The notes beneath the pieces were generated by a model. The model did not search any database. It saw nothing but the letters and a program-made list of their open reading frames with translations, and was not told where the DNA came from. DNA of 64,000 nt from an uncultured Verrucomicrobiota bacterium (GTDB lineage Bacteria > Verrucomicrobiota > Kiritimatiellia > CAIQIC01 > Lenti-01): NCBI GenBank assembly GCA_937860055.1, contig CALMBO010000027.1, positions 1 to 64,000 on the forward strand, given 5' to 3'. Of the stretch, positions 9,330 through 17,965 are shown one piece after another. Each line of letters starts with the position of its first letter. The stretch's first letter is position 1. The position numbers and the translations under genes were made by a program.

Positions 9330-10449
9330 GGCGCATCCCTTCCAGGCACATGCGCAGGGAGTGGTAGTCGGCCTTCCAGGCGTGCCCTTTCATCCGGCTG
9401 GTGGCCACGCCGTTGTGGTCCACCGAACTGAACACGCCGCCGTCGGCGTCGAGGAATTCCTCAAAATAGAAGTTTGCGGTGCGGCGGAAGGCGTCGCCGT
9501 AAGGTTCGCCGAAGAGGCGCGCGGCGAGGCCAAAGGCCTTGACGGCCTCGGACTGCGTCCAGAAGCTGGCGTGGCCGGCGCATTGGCGCTCGGTCAGGTA
9601 GAACATGTCCATGAAGCAGCCGTTGGGCTGGACGGCGTTTTGGAGCGCCTTGCCGAGGATGGCGCGCTCGGTAGCCTCCGGCAATTCGGCACCGGGCCAT
9701 TCGCGGAAGAACCCGAACCATTCCAGGCCGTGGGCCATGGAGACATAGGCTCCCGGGCGGCGATCGGGATCGTGGAATCCCTCCCGGAAGACGTCGAAGG
9801 TGACGAATTCCCCCGGATCCAGGATGCGGGAAAGAAAAAACTCCCGCACGTCGAAAACGCGGTTGCCCAGTTGGGCGGCGCAGCCGGCGTCGCGCAGGCA
9901 GACGAGGGCTTCGAGATAATGGAGCACGTTGTTTCCCGCGAATTTCCCGATGGGCGCGAAGCCTCGCTCGCCCTCGCCCCAGCAGCCGAGGACGCCATCC
10001 GTGCGCAGGTCGCCGGGGATGGTTTTCTCTTCGATGAGCCGGAAGAGGCGCCAGGCTTCTTCGCGCACATCGGCGCGGCCGGTGGCCTGCGCGTAGCGGG
10101 CCATGGCGAGGACGACGAACAGGTTCATGTAGGTGTCGAGGCCGCCGGGCGAAAAGAGCCGGCCGTCCATGATCGAGGTGTACCATCCGCCCGGCGTGCG
10201 CAGGGAGGAAGTCAGGAAGGCGTAGAGATGATCGGCATGGTCGCGGCAGAAGTCGAAGCCGGCGCGGATGCCCTCGGCGTAGTTGTAGAGCAGGCGGGCC
10301 TGAATCAGGATGACCTTGTTGGGGCCGGGGAGGACGGTGCCGGTGGAGTCGATCAGGTGCTGGAAGCCGCCATGCTCCCGGTCGCGGCAGCGCTCCCAAT
10401 AGCGAAGAATGCCTTCGAAATGGCCCGAAAAATCGTTTTTCTGCTTCAT
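9316..10449 (-). CDS. AGE family epimerase/isomerase
   Basis: 377-residue protein of the N-acylglucosamine 2-epimerase/cellobiose epimerase superfamily, an (alpha/alpha)6 barrel interconverting sugar epimers at C2. Family marks include DREHGGFQHLIDSTG near the N terminus, DTYMNLFVVLAMARYAQATG, LEWFGFFREW, and the paired histidine/tryptophan regions ASFWTQSEAVKAF and KGHAWKADYHSLRM near the C terminus. ATG 10449 is preferred over the ORF-track start at 10470 because AGGAACC precedes it. The substrate could be N-acylglucosamine, mannose or a disaccharide. Confidence 0.85.
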   Translation of the reverse strand: MKQKNDFSGHFEGILRYWERCRDREHGGFQHLIDSTGTVLPGPNKVILIQARLLYNYAEGIRAGFDFCRDHADHLYAFLTSSLRTPGGWYTSIMDGRLFSPGGLDTYMNLFVVLAMARYAQATGRADVREEAWRLFRLIEEKTIPGDLRTDGVLGCWGEGERGFAPIGKFAGNNVLHYLEALVCLRDAGCAAQLGNRVFDVREFFLSRILDPGEFVTFDVFREGFHDPDRRPGAYVSMAHGLEWFGFFREWPGAELPEATERAILGKALQNAVQPNGCFMDMFYLTERQCAGHASFWTQSEAVKAFGLAARLFGEPYGDAFRRTANFYFEEFLDADGGVFSSVDHNGVATSRMKGHAWKADYHSLRMCLEGMRHETA

Positions 10450-10561
10450 GGGGTTCCTATTGTCCCACAAACCGGCCGGGGGGCAACACCGGAATGGGAA
10501 GCGATTCCGCCGCTCCAGATGCGGCCAGCTGCGGTCTGGGGCATTTTCGATTACACGGTTA

Positions 10562-10619
10562 GCCGGCCGAGGTGAGGCCGGCGGTTATGGGCAAAATGGC
10601 CGGGGGCATCGCCCCCGGC
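10562..10619. repeat. Pair of strong palindromes in a 262-base gap
   Basis: GCCGGCC-GAGGTGA-GGCCGGC (10562-10582) and GCCGGGGGC-ATC-GCCCCCGGC (10599-10619) lie upstream of the epimerase gene and downstream of the DUF4153 gene. They resemble the REP-like hairpins at 7309-7471 in composition and placement. No gene is seen in 10450-10711. Either could end the minus-strand DUF4153 transcript, but there is no U-tract. Confidence 0.55.
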
Positions 10620-10711
10620 AACAAGTGAACCGCCCTAGGTCTTGCGGAGGGGAAAAAAGGTCTCAATAGGCGCCTTCGCAGGCACTTGGATTCGGGGGGA
10701 CGGTTCGGAAT

Positions 10712-11968
10712 CTATGCGAGCCGCCAAATCAAGGGGAATCCAACGGCGACCAGGATGCTCCAAGTGGAATAGGCGGGAAGATAAGTCACGATCCATTGCT
10801 CCAGGCTCGCAAAGGGGTCTTTATGAAGGATGAACCGCAGATATCGGAGCAGAATGCCGGCTAGATGGCCGAAAGCGAGCAGGTTGGCGCCGAGAACCGC
10901 CACGCGGTTGGGAGTAAAGCCGTAGGAGGTCAGGCGGAATAAAATGGCCGACAGAGCGACGACATCGATCATCAACGTGACCGAAACCAGGCCGATGTTC
11001 ATGTAGTCGCCGAGGCCGGGATTCTCCCTTCCGCCCCGCTCGGAGATGGAAAAGACACAGAGGCCGAGCACGACCAGCAGCAGTCCGTTGAAGGCGATGA
11101 GGAATTCCCGGTCCGTGAACGGACTCTTGTGCTGGAGGGCCATGGCCGCGAGATAGGAAACGACCGTGACTAGGAACAGGGGGGTGAAGATCTTGGCGAG
11201 CAGGGGGGCGAACCGAAAGCGGTTGCCAACCACCCGGTCCACAAGCAAGGTCGCGACGATGGGGGCGGCCACCGCCCCATAGACCACCACGTTTTCGAGG
11301 TACCAGTTTTCGATGTGCAGCTGGATCAGGTCGAAGAGCGCGATGGTCAGCCCCGTCATGACCATGCCGCCGATCCAGATCATGGTGGTGTAGATGAGCA
11401 ATTCCCCATTGTAGCGGAGGTAATCCATCCTGCCCCCCAGGTTCTTCCATTCCCCGCCCAGGAAGGCAACCCCCAGCAGGGACCACAGGAAGAAAGGCGT
11501 GTGCAAACACGCCAGAATAATGGTGTGGGAATCATGGCGGTCCGGCAGGAGGTTCAAATAGAGCAGCGCGGCGATCAGGAGCGCGAAGGCGAACTGCGCG
11601 ACTCGCTTCGGAGCCGGCTTTTGGATGCAGAAATAGGCGATGAGGGCGCCGGCCAGGATGCCGGAAAGGTTCCGGGCATAGAACCATTCCTCGTCGAGGG
11701 CGGAAAAGAAATGGGGAAGCTTTATCAGCGTGCCGGCGAGGAGGGAGAGGACAACCACCCAGCCCACATCCCGGCCTTGCCAGCGGGCGGTTTCACTGGC
11801 GGCGGGTGGGGCATAGAACAGGCGTTCCTGCCATGCTTGCAAAACGGGGGAATCGGGGCGGGCGGCAAATGCGCCGGGAAAGGCCTTGGCAAACTCCCTG
11901 GGGTGGGCCCGATACAGGTCTTCAAGTCCGCGGGGAGAGTCGATGACCTCAATGATCTTGTCTTTCAT
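10712..11968 (-). CDS. DUF4153-like polytopic membrane protein
   Basis: 418-residue inner-membrane protein with about ten hydrophobic helices after a soluble N-terminal segment of about 75 residues (LEDLYRAHPREFAKAFPGAF). The spacing of helices and segments such as MDYLRYNGELLIYTTMIWIGG and SISERGGRENPGLGDYMNIGL fit the uncharacterised DUF4153 family. Function unknown. The ORF track adds 28 N-terminal residues; ATG 11968 with GGGAAATAAC before it gives a natural soluble start. It stands alone, downstream of tRNA-Pro. Confidence 0.65.
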   Translation of the reverse strand: MKDKIIEVIDSPRGLEDLYRAHPREFAKAFPGAFAARPDSPVLQAWQERLFYAPPAASETARWQGRDVGWVVVLSLLAGTLIKLPHFFSALDEEWFYARNLSGILAGALIAYFCIQKPAPKRVAQFAFALLIAALLYLNLLPDRHDSHTIILACLHTPFFLWSLLGVAFLGGEWKNLGGRMDYLRYNGELLIYTTMIWIGGMVMTGLTIALFDLIQLHIENWYLENVVVYGAVAAPIVATLLVDRVVGNRFRFAPLLAKIFTPLFLVTVVSYLAAMALQHKSPFTDREFLIAFNGLLLVVLGLCVFSISERGGRENPGLGDYMNIGLVSVTLMIDVVALSAILFRLTSYGFTPNRVAVLGANLLAFGHLAGILLRYLRFILHKDPFASLEQWIVTYLPAYSTWSILVAVGFPLIWRLA

Positions 11969-12019
11969 GTTATTTCCCGATGGTGTTTGTCCGGCGAGTT
12001 GCTTTGGTCGAAAAGAGAG

Positions 12020-12096
12020 TGGTCGGGGCGGCGGGATTTGAACCCGCGACATCGAGCTCCCAAAGCTCGCGCTCTACCAGGCTGAGCCACGCCCCG
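12020..12096 (-). tRNA. tRNA-Pro (UGG)
   Basis: 77-nt cloverleaf with acceptor CGGGGCG/CGCCCCG, anticodon stem CGAGC/GCTCG and loop TTTGGGA, giving anticodon TGG for proline CCN codons. T-arm GCGGG-TTCAAAT-CCCGC. Discriminator A and CCA are encoded. Confidence 0.97.
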
Positions 12097-12110
12097 TGCA
12101 AACATCATCA

Positions 12111-12136
12111 AAGAAAAACCTCCGATTGCTCGGAGG
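12111..12136 (-). terminator. Intrinsic terminator after tRNA-Asp
   Basis: On the minus strand CCTCCGA-GCAA-TCGGAGG is followed by TTTTTCTT, a classic rho-independent terminator 14 bases past the tRNA-Asp 3' end. It implies that tRNA-Pro is transcribed separately or by read-through. Confidence 0.85.
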
Positions 12137-12149
12137 TTCGGTTTTCAAG

Positions 12150-12227
12150 TGGCGGGGTCGACGGGACTTGAACCCGCAACCTTCGGCGTGACAAGCCGAC
12201 GCTCTAACCAAGTTGAGCTACGACCCC
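12150..12227 (-). tRNA. tRNA-Asp (GUC)
   Basis: 78-nt cloverleaf: acceptor GGGGTCG/CGACCCC, anticodon stem TCGGC/GCCGA, loop TTGTCAC giving anticodon GTC. T-arm contains GCGGG-TTCAAGT-CCCGT. The aspartate identity G discriminator and an encoded CCA are present. Confidence 0.97.
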
Positions 12228-12354
12228 GTGGCTCAAAAATCACGCCGAACATATCCGAAACCCGTTGGCTTGCAAGCCGAAAAATGGGGGGAGGGGCGGA
12301 ATTTCCATGGAAGGAGGGCGCCGGGCCTCCCAAAGGGCGGGAAAAGCCCTGTTT

Positions 12355-13167
12355 TCACTCTTTTCCGCCGCGCTGGCGGACCACCTCGTAGAGGAGAATG
12401 GTGGCGGCGGCGGCGACGTTGAGGGAGTCGGCCTGGCCGAGCATGGGGATGCGCACCAGCTCGTCGGCCCGGGTCATCCAGGCATCGGAGAGGCCGAACT
12501 GTTCGGCGCCGACGACGATGGCGATGGGCTTCGTCATGTCCACCTCCGTGTAGTTCTTCGTGGCGTGGGGGGAGGCGGCGAGGGAGCGGATGCCGTTGGC
12601 CTTGAGCCAGGCGAGGGTTTCCTCGGTGGAGGCCTCGGCGATGGGGACGGTGAAGAGGGTGCCGATGCTGGCGCGGACGACGTTGGGATTGTTGATGTCG
12701 GTGCAGCGGTCGCAGACGACGAGGGCGTCGGCGCCGGCGGCATCGGTGGTGCGGAGCATGGTGCCGAGGTTGCCGGGTTTTTCGATATGTTCGCCGATGA
12801 CGATGAAGGGGTTGGGGGGGAGCTTCAGGTCGGCGAGGGTGCGGCGGATCTGCGGGCAGAGGGCGAGGAGGCCTTCGGGACGGTCGCGGTAGGCAATCTT
12901 CATGAAGACGGGCTCGGTGCATTCGAAAAGCGGCACGTTCAGTTCGGCGCAGCGGGCGACGAGGGCGGGCTCGTTCTTGCCCTGGTAGAGGGCAGGGCAA
13001 TAGAACAGCTTCAGGACGGGAATGTGGTTGTCGATGGCGCGCTTGACCTCGCGGTAGCCCTCGACGATGAGGAGGGCGTTTTCGTCGCGGTGGGAACGCT
13101 GGCGGAGCTTGACGACTTCCTTGATTCCGGCGTTCTGGAGGCTGGAGACGGGCTGGGGGGTGGTCAT
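12355..13167 (-). CDS. TrmH/SpoU family 2'-O-ribose RNA methyltransferase
   Basis: 270-residue SPOUT enzyme that uses S-adenosylmethionine to methylate a ribose 2'-OH in rRNA or tRNA. An N-terminal substrate-binding domain (KLRQRSHRDENALLIVEGYREV) is followed by the three knot motifs: EKPGNLGTMLRT (motif 1), IAIVVGAEQFGLS (motif 2) and IPMLGQADSLNVAAAATILLYE (motif 3). The layout matches 23S rRNA methyltransferases such as RlmB or thiostrepton-resistance-type enzymes; the target base cannot be read. Separated from the next gene by about 66 bases, same strand. Confidence 0.9.
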   Translation of the reverse strand: MTTPQPVSSLQNAGIKEVVKLRQRSHRDENALLIVEGYREVKRAIDNHIPVLKLFYCPALYQGKNEPALVARCAELNVPLFECTEPVFMKIAYRDRPEGLLALCPQIRRTLADLKLPPNPFIVIGEHIEKPGNLGTMLRTTDAAGADALVVCDRCTDINNPNVVRASIGTLFTVPIAEASTEETLAWLKANGIRSLAASPHATKNYTEVDMTKPIAIVVGAEQFGLSDAWMTRADELVRIPMLGQADSLNVAAAATILLYEVVRQRGGKE

Positions 13168-13233
13168 AGGGGGGAGGGGGGGTGAGGGTTCAGGGTTCGG
13201 GGTTCAGGGTTGGGTGCATGGTGTCTCCTGACT

Positions 13234-14247
13234 TCATGACTTCCACGACTTTTTGCGGGGGGAGAGGCCGACGAGGTCGACGGAGCGGGCGAGGCCGTAG
13301 AGGAAATAGAGGACGACGAGGCGCAGGAAGAGGACGGGCGAATTGGCGCGGTCGGCGATGAGGAGGGCGGGCAGGAGGGTGACGGCGGCGAGAGGGGCGA
13401 GCAGGAGGAGGAACCAGGGGGAGAAGAGGGCGGCCATCACGAGTCCGAGGAAGGCGAGGAGCAGGGAGGCGAGGAAGGCGAGGGAGAAGTAGATGGCGTT
13501 GGCGCCGGATTTGCCGCCGGAGCTTTTCAGGATGGTGGAGTAGGCCTTGCGGTTGGCGTGCCAGAGCTGCTGGCGGTAGTACTGGCGCAGGGTGGAGGGT
13601 TCGCCGAGATGCGTGACGCGCAGGGAGGGGAGGGCGACGACCTCGGCGCCGGCCTGGGTGGCGCGGAAGGCGAAGTCGGTATCCTCGCCGGTGGTGAGGG
13701 ATTCATCGAAGGAAGGGATGACGGCCAGGAGGGGGCGGTTGAAGAGCATGTTGCGGGTGGTGATGAGGCGGAAGGCGTCGGGGATCACGGGGGCGGCCTG
13801 GCCCTGTTGCGCGGCGGGATTCTTGTGGTGCCAGTGGGCATGCCAAGCGCGCTGGATCCAGTTGCCGGCCGCGGGGGGATGCACGGGGTAGCCGAGCATG
13901 ACGGGGGTTGGCTTGAGGAGCCACGGGGCGGCATGGACGAGCCAGTCCTTGTCGGGCATGCAGTCGCCGTCGAGGAAGGCGAGGGCGGAGCCGCGCGCGG
14001 CGCGGAGGGCATGGTTGCGGCAGACGGGGATGGAGGCGCCGGGGAAGACGAGGCATTCGTCGAAGCCGGCCTCGCGGGCGGTTTCGACCGAGCCATCGCG
14101 GCTGCCGCCGTCGACCAGGATGATCTCGAGGCTCCAGCCTTCGGGAAGGTGGAGGTGGTCGAGGGCGTCCTTGAGGCCGGGGAGGTGCTTCGCCTCGTTG
14201 AGGGCGACGACCAGGACGGAAAGGATATGCTGGCGGGGGGCGGTCAT
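13234..14247 (-). CDS. GT2-family glycosyltransferase with C-terminal membrane helices
   Basis: 337-residue membrane-tethered glycosyltransferase. The GT-A fold starts at once: LSVLVVALNEAKHLPGL, EIILVDGGSRDGSVETA, then the metal-binding triad as FLDGDCMPDKDWL (about residue 95) and an acceptor-side EDTDFAFRATQAG. Three hydrophobic helices fill residues about 245-325. Such enzymes transfer a sugar from a nucleotide donor to lipid or polysaccharide. The ORF track version starts 170 codons too early; ATG 14247 overlaps the stop of the upstream methyltransferase gene (ATGA). No polysaccharide locus surrounds it. Confidence 0.85.
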   Translation of the reverse strand: MTAPRQHILSVLVVALNEAKHLPGLKDALDHLHLPEGWSLEIILVDGGSRDGSVETAREAGFDECLVFPGASIPVCRNHALRAARGSALAFLDGDCMPDKDWLVHAAPWLLKPTPVMLGYPVHPPAAGNWIQRAWHAHWHHKNPAAQQGQAAPVIPDAFRLITTRNMLFNRPLLAVIPSFDESLTTGEDTDFAFRATQAGAEVVALPSLRVTHLGEPSTLRQYYRQQLWHANRKAYSTILKSSGGKSGANAIYFSLAFLASLLLAFLGLVMAALFSPWFLLLLAPLAAVTLLPALLIADRANSPVLFLRLVVLYFLYGLARSVDLVGLSPRKKSWKS

Positions 14248-14981
14248 GGCTTTTTCGGGAGCTGGTTGGCGGCCCACTGGGTCTGCGAGGCCATGCCGAG
14301 GAGGATCTGGACATCCTTCTCGGTGAGGGTGCCGCGGGAAAGGATGCGGCGGATGCCGAGCATCATGTGGTCGGCGGTGTCGTTCGTCATGAATCCGATG
14401 TCGAGGAGGGCCTTCCGCCATTTGGCGAACATGGCCTCGCGCATGGCGGAGGGGCATTCGAGGGATCGTTCCTGCGGCGGCTCGAAGGTGCCGGAGGCGA
14501 CGAAGAGCTCGTAGGCGCAGACCATGACGGACATGGCGATGTTGAGGGATTTGTAGTTCTCGGAGGACGGGATGCGGATGAACTGGGTGCAGAGGGCGAG
14601 ATCGTCGAGGGAGAGGCCGTTGTCCTCGGAGCCGAAGAGGAGGGCGACGGGGGTGTCGAGGGCGGCCTGGAGGAGGCGGGGGGCCCATTCGCGGGGCGTT
14701 TTGGAGTGGTCGCGGTAGAGGCCGCCGCGGTTGGAAGTGCCCGCGACAAGGCCGCAATCGGCGACGGCTTCGGCGGTGGTGGCGAACACCTTGCGGTTCT
14801 GGAGGATGTCACCGGCATGGCAGGCCATGGCGGCGGCCTCCTCCATGTCCATGCCGGGGCGGGGATCGACGAGGACGAGTTGGGACAGGCCCATGTTCAT
14901 CATGGCGCGGCAGGCGGATCCGACGTTGCCGCCATAGATGCTGTTGACCAGCACGATCCGGATGTTGTCGAGAGGGGACAT
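14244..14981 (-). CDS. TrmJ-like tRNA/rRNA methyltransferase
   Basis: 245-residue SPOUT enzyme closest to TrmJ, which 2'-O-methylates position 32 of tRNA anticodon loops. Motif 1 IVLVNSIYGGNVGSACRAMMNMG, motif 2 VALLFGSEDNGLSLDDLALC, motif 3 IRIPSSENYKSLNIAMSVMVCAYEL are all present and the C-terminal 70 residues (MFAKWRKALLDIGFM...MMLGIRRILSR) match the TrmJ tail. ATG 14981 is chosen because the next residues enter the first beta strand; the ORF track start is 12 codons earlier and neither has a strong Shine-Dalgarno. Translationally coupled to the glycosyltransferase. Confidence 0.88.
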   Translation of the reverse strand: MSPLDNIRIVLVNSIYGGNVGSACRAMMNMGLSQLVLVDPRPGMDMEEAAAMACHAGDILQNRKVFATTAEAVADCGLVAGTSNRGGLYRDHSKTPREWAPRLLQAALDTPVALLFGSEDNGLSLDDLALCTQFIRIPSSENYKSLNIAMSVMVCAYELFVASGTFEPPQERSLECPSAMREAMFAKWRKALLDIGFMTNDTADHMMLGIRRILSRGTLTEKDVQILLGMASQTQWAANQLPKKP

Positions 14982-15172
14982 CGCCGAGGATGATAGCGGA
15001 TGGGAAATGGAAAACAACCAGAAGAACGGAGGCGGGAGCCGCGGCCCGGGGGGCGGGGGAGGACATGGCCGGCGCCTTCCCGCGTCCTAGAGAGGATTCC
15101 GCCGGATGCGGGCAACACGAAGGCTGCCCCTCCAGAAAACGGGAGCCGGGGGCGGCTGCGGATGCGCAGGAC

Positions 15173-16930
15173 CTACTTCTTGATGGGGAGGGGGGGGTGG
15201 AACTTCTTCATCCAGGCGAGCTGGACGATCATCATGACCTGGTTGGTGGACCAGTAGAGGGAGAGGCCGGAGGGGAAGCTGTAGAACATGAAGGTGAAGA
15301 TGACGGGCATCATCATCATCATCTTCTGCTGCTGGGGGTCGCTGCTGGGGGTCATCTTCTGCTGGAGCCACATGGTGACGCCCATGAAGAGGGGCAGGAT
15401 GTTGATGCCGATGGGCAGGACGTCCCGGAAGAGGTTTTCCTGCGTGGAGAGGTCGGAGATCCACAGGAAGGAGGAGAAGCGCAGCTCGATGGCGCCGCGG
15501 AGGACGACGAAGAGGGCGAAGAAGACGGGGATCTGGATGAGCATGGGGAGGCAGCCGCCCATGGGGTTGATCTTGTGCTCCTTGTAGAGCGCCATCATTT
15601 CCTGCTGCTGCTTCTGGGCATCGCCCTTGTACTTCTCCTTCACGGCGGCGATGAGGGGCTGGATCTCCTGCATGTGGCGGGTGCTGACCATGGACTTGTG
15701 GTTCAGGGGCCAGAAGATGATGCGGATGATGAAGGTGAGCAGGATGATGGCGAGGCCGTAGCTGTAGGGCCAGACATGGTCGTGGATCCACACCATGACC
15801 TTGAGGATCCAGATGCCGACGACGCGCCAGAAGCCGAGCTGCAAAATGTCTTCCTGGTGGGGGCCGTTGGCCTTCAGGTCGGTGTAGACCTTGGGGCCGA
15901 TGTAGAAGGTGGCGTTCTGCTCGATCGCCTGGCCGGCGGCCAGATCGTAGTCGGGCATCTGGATGGCGGCGGAAACGCTCCGGATGGGGATCGTGGTGCG
16001 GGGGAAGATTCCCAGGAACGAAGAGTTGACGGGGGCGCCATGCGAGGCTTCCACGAGGCAGCGGTCGGCGCCATCGGCGGGGGTCAGGATCTGGGTGAAG
16101 TACTTGTTCTTGACGGCGACCCAATCCACGCCGACGGGCTCTTCGCCGGGGCCGGGGAGGGCCTGGGGTTTTCCGTCGCCGTCGGCGGGGAACCATTTGT
16201 CGAACTTCGCGCCCCAGTATTGGACGGCCTGGCTGCCGGTGAGGGTATCCACGCCAAGGAGGGGGACCTGCTGGTCGCCCGCTTCGCCGGGGAGATTGCC
16301 CATGGCGCCGGCCTGGAGCCCATAGCCGCGGAGGGCGATGGGGGCGGAGGACGTGTTCTCGATCCGGTCCACGATCTGCAGCTGGTAGCCGGAGCCGAGG
16401 GCGAGGGTGCGGTCCAAAACGAGGCCGTTGGGGAGGGACTTGCGATAGGCGATGGAATCCTCCGTGGCGGAGACCACCTCGAAGGAGGCGGCATCGGCCA
16501 GGCCGGGGTAGCCGATGGGGGCGGCGGCCGGCCGCTCGGAGAAATCGAAGGTGACCGGCGTGTCGGAACCCTTGGCGATGGGATAGTCGCGGAGAACGGC
16601 TTGGGCGATGCCGGCGCCGCGCGAAGACAGGGTCAGTTCGAGGCGGTCGTTGGAAAGGGTCGTGAGGACTTCGGGTGCCTCTTCCGCGGTGGCGGCGGGC
16701 GCCTCGGCCGGGGCGGCGGCGGGCATGGATTCGGAAGGCGCCGGGTGGGCTTCGGGGGCGGCGAGGGAGGTATCGGCCGGGAGGGAGGGGGCCTGCACCG
16801 TCTCGACGGCGGCGGGGGCCGGCTTGGCCTTGGCGGGGAAGAACTTGGCAATGACCTTCCGATCGATGGTCGGATAGGCCAGGAACAGGGCGAAAATGAG
16901 GATGATGGGCAACAGGTCTTTTTTCTTCAT
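15173..16930 (-). CDS. yidC: Membrane protein insertase YidC
   Basis: 585-residue Gram-negative-type YidC that inserts proteins into the inner membrane, alone or with SecYEG. One N-terminal helix (LLPIILIFALFLAYPTI), an Ala/Pro/Glu-rich linker (residues about 30-95), the periplasmic beta-sandwich domain (about 95-345) and the conserved C-terminal core with five helices (YSYGLAIILLTFIIRIIFWPL, HKINPMGGCLPMLIQIPVFFALF) are in order. The hydrophilic-groove arginine is in FIIRIIFWPLN. Last gene of rpmH-rnpA-yidD-yidC, 10 bases after yidD. Confidence 0.97.
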   Translation of the reverse strand: MKKKDLLPIILIFALFLAYPTIDRKVIAKFFPAKAKPAPAAVETVQAPSLPADTSLAAPEAHPAPSESMPAAAPAEAPAATAEEAPEVLTTLSNDRLELTLSSRGAGIAQAVLRDYPIAKGSDTPVTFDFSERPAAAPIGYPGLADAASFEVVSATEDSIAYRKSLPNGLVLDRTLALGSGYQLQIVDRIENTSSAPIALRGYGLQAGAMGNLPGEAGDQQVPLLGVDTLTGSQAVQYWGAKFDKWFPADGDGKPQALPGPGEEPVGVDWVAVKNKYFTQILTPADGADRCLVEASHGAPVNSSFLGIFPRTTIPIRSVSAAIQMPDYDLAAGQAIEQNATFYIGPKVYTDLKANGPHQEDILQLGFWRVVGIWILKVMVWIHDHVWPYSYGLAIILLTFIIRIIFWPLNHKSMVSTRHMQEIQPLIAAVKEKYKGDAQKQQQEMMALYKEHKINPMGGCLPMLIQIPVFFALFVVLRGAIELRFSSFLWISDLSTQENLFRDVLPIGINILPLFMGVTMWLQQKMTPSSDPQQQKMMMMMPVIFTFMFYSFPSGLSLYWSTNQVMMIVQLAWMKKFHPPLPIKK

Positions 16931-16940
16931 GGTTCAGCTC

Positions 16941-17180
16941 TCACTTAAATTCAGACTTCCTGGGCGGGACGGGGTCGAATCCGCCGGGATTCCACGGATG
17001 GCAGCGGGCCACCCGCCGGAGTCCCAAAAAAACGCCGTACCCTACTCCATGGACGCGGATGGCTTCCAGCATATAATTCGAGCAGGAAGGTTCGAAGCGG
17101 CAGCAATCGCCGAAAAGGTGCTTGAACGTTTTCTGGTAAACGCGGATCAAGAGGCACAGCGTCGCGGCGGCCGGGTTCAT
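16941..17180 (-). CDS. yidD: Membrane protein insertion efficiency factor YidD
   Basis: 79-residue YidD, a small amphipathic membrane-associated protein that helps YidC insertion. The signature region FGDCCRFEPSCSNYMLEAIRVHG with its three cysteines and RVARCHPWNPGGFDPVP are complete. ATG 17180 overlaps the rnpA stop by ATGA. Sits between rnpA and yidC in the conserved order. Confidence 0.97.
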   Translation of the reverse strand: MNPAAATLCLLIRVYQKTFKHLFGDCCRFEPSCSNYMLEAIRVHGVGYGVFLGLRRVARCHPWNPGGFDPVPPRKSEFK

Positions 17181-17599
17181 GGGGCGGGGGGCGTCAGGCC
17201 GGCCTGGGCGGCGAGCTTGAGCAGTTCGGCGACGAGGTCGGCCCAGGGGGCGGTGAGCGCGGAACGGCGGGCGACGAGGACGACATCGTCAGTCGAAGCG
17301 GTGAACCGGGCGCGGTGGCGGCGGAAGGCCTCGCGGAGGCGGCGCTTGGCGCGGGCGCGTTCGACGGCGTTGCCGACCTTCTTGCTGGCGACGACGCCGA
17401 GGCGCAGGGAGGCGTCGGGGGCGGTGCGCAGGAAAAGGACCATGTGGCGGCCATGCCAGCGCCGGTTCTGGCCGTAGGTTTCCTCGAACTGCGCCGGGCG
17501 GAGCAGGCGCTGCTTGCGGCAAAAGGTTTCGCGGACGCAAAACGCCCGGCCGGTTTCCTTCGAAGGGGGGACGGCCGGGCGGTCGCTGCCGGGTTGCAT
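17177..17599 (-). CDS. rnpA: Ribonuclease P protein component
   Basis: 140-residue protein subunit of RNase P, which binds the catalytic RNA and the 5' leader of pre-tRNA. The RNR-type core is clear: LGVVASKKVGNAVERARAKRRLREAFR. N-terminal LLRPAQFEETYGQNRR corresponds to the usual LxxxxEFxxVFxxGRR. I take ATG 17599, 35 bases after rpmH; this leaves an N-terminal extension of about 20 residues relative to typical RnpA, so a later start is possible. The ORF track extends the frame far upstream through rpmH, which is a shadow. Confidence 0.93.
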   Translation of the reverse strand: MQPGSDRPAVPPSKETGRAFCVRETFCRKQRLLRPAQFEETYGQNRRWHGRHMVLFLRTAPDASLRLGVVASKKVGNAVERARAKRRLREAFRRHRARFTASTDDVVLVARRSALTAPWADLVAELLKLAAQAGLTPPAP

Positions 17600-17634
17600 G
17601 GGGGAAAAGCCCCGGCGCGGGGCGGGAAAAAGCC

Positions 17635-17781
17635 TTACTTCCTGTCGCTGACGGTCAAGGACTTGCGGCCCTTGGCGCGCCGGCGGCTGAGGACCTTGCG
17701 GCCGTTGGCCGTAGCCATCTTGGCGCGGAAGCCGTGCTTGCGGGCGCGCTTGATCTTGGAAGGATGATAGGTCGGTTGCAT
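17635..17781 (-). CDS. rpmH: 50S ribosomal protein L34
   Basis: 48-residue L34, not listed as an ORF in the track. It reads [19 protein letters not shown], then [21 protein letters not shown] and ends with an extra SLTVSDRK. All conserved basic motifs are present. First gene of the rpmH-rnpA-yidD-yidC operon, preceded by AAAGG and by a good sigma-70-type promoter. dnaA, the usual divergent neighbour, is absent. Confidence 0.97.
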   Translation of the reverse strand: MQPTYHPSKIKRARKHGFRAKMATANGRKVLSRRRAKGRKSLTVSDRK

Positions 17782-17814
17782 ATTCAGGCCTTTCTTTGGA
17801 TAAAATGAAGGCCG

Positions 17815-17844
17815 TGTTTAGCCTGTTTCCGGGGTGGGTGTCAA
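17815..17844 (-). promoter_or_regulatory. Sigma-70-type promoter of rpmH
   Basis: On the minus strand a perfect -35 TTGACA (17839-17844) is followed after 18 bp by TAAACA (17815-17820), placing transcription start near 17808, about 27 bases before rpmH. It would drive rpmH-rnpA-yidD-yidC. Confidence 0.65.
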
Positions 17845-17965
17845 CCCTTTGTTGGGGGGAAACGGAGTCCGGAACCCCTTGGGGCTTGTTTTCGGCAGGA
17901 CCTTTTTCATATATTCCCGGCAAAGAATAAACAATTCCGGCGGAATCCGGAAGGGAAGGGACACC

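Noticed and set aside
17782-17965. Replication origin next to rpmH
   Set aside because: No DnaA boxes, no dnaA gene and no AT-rich unwinding tract in the 184-base gap.
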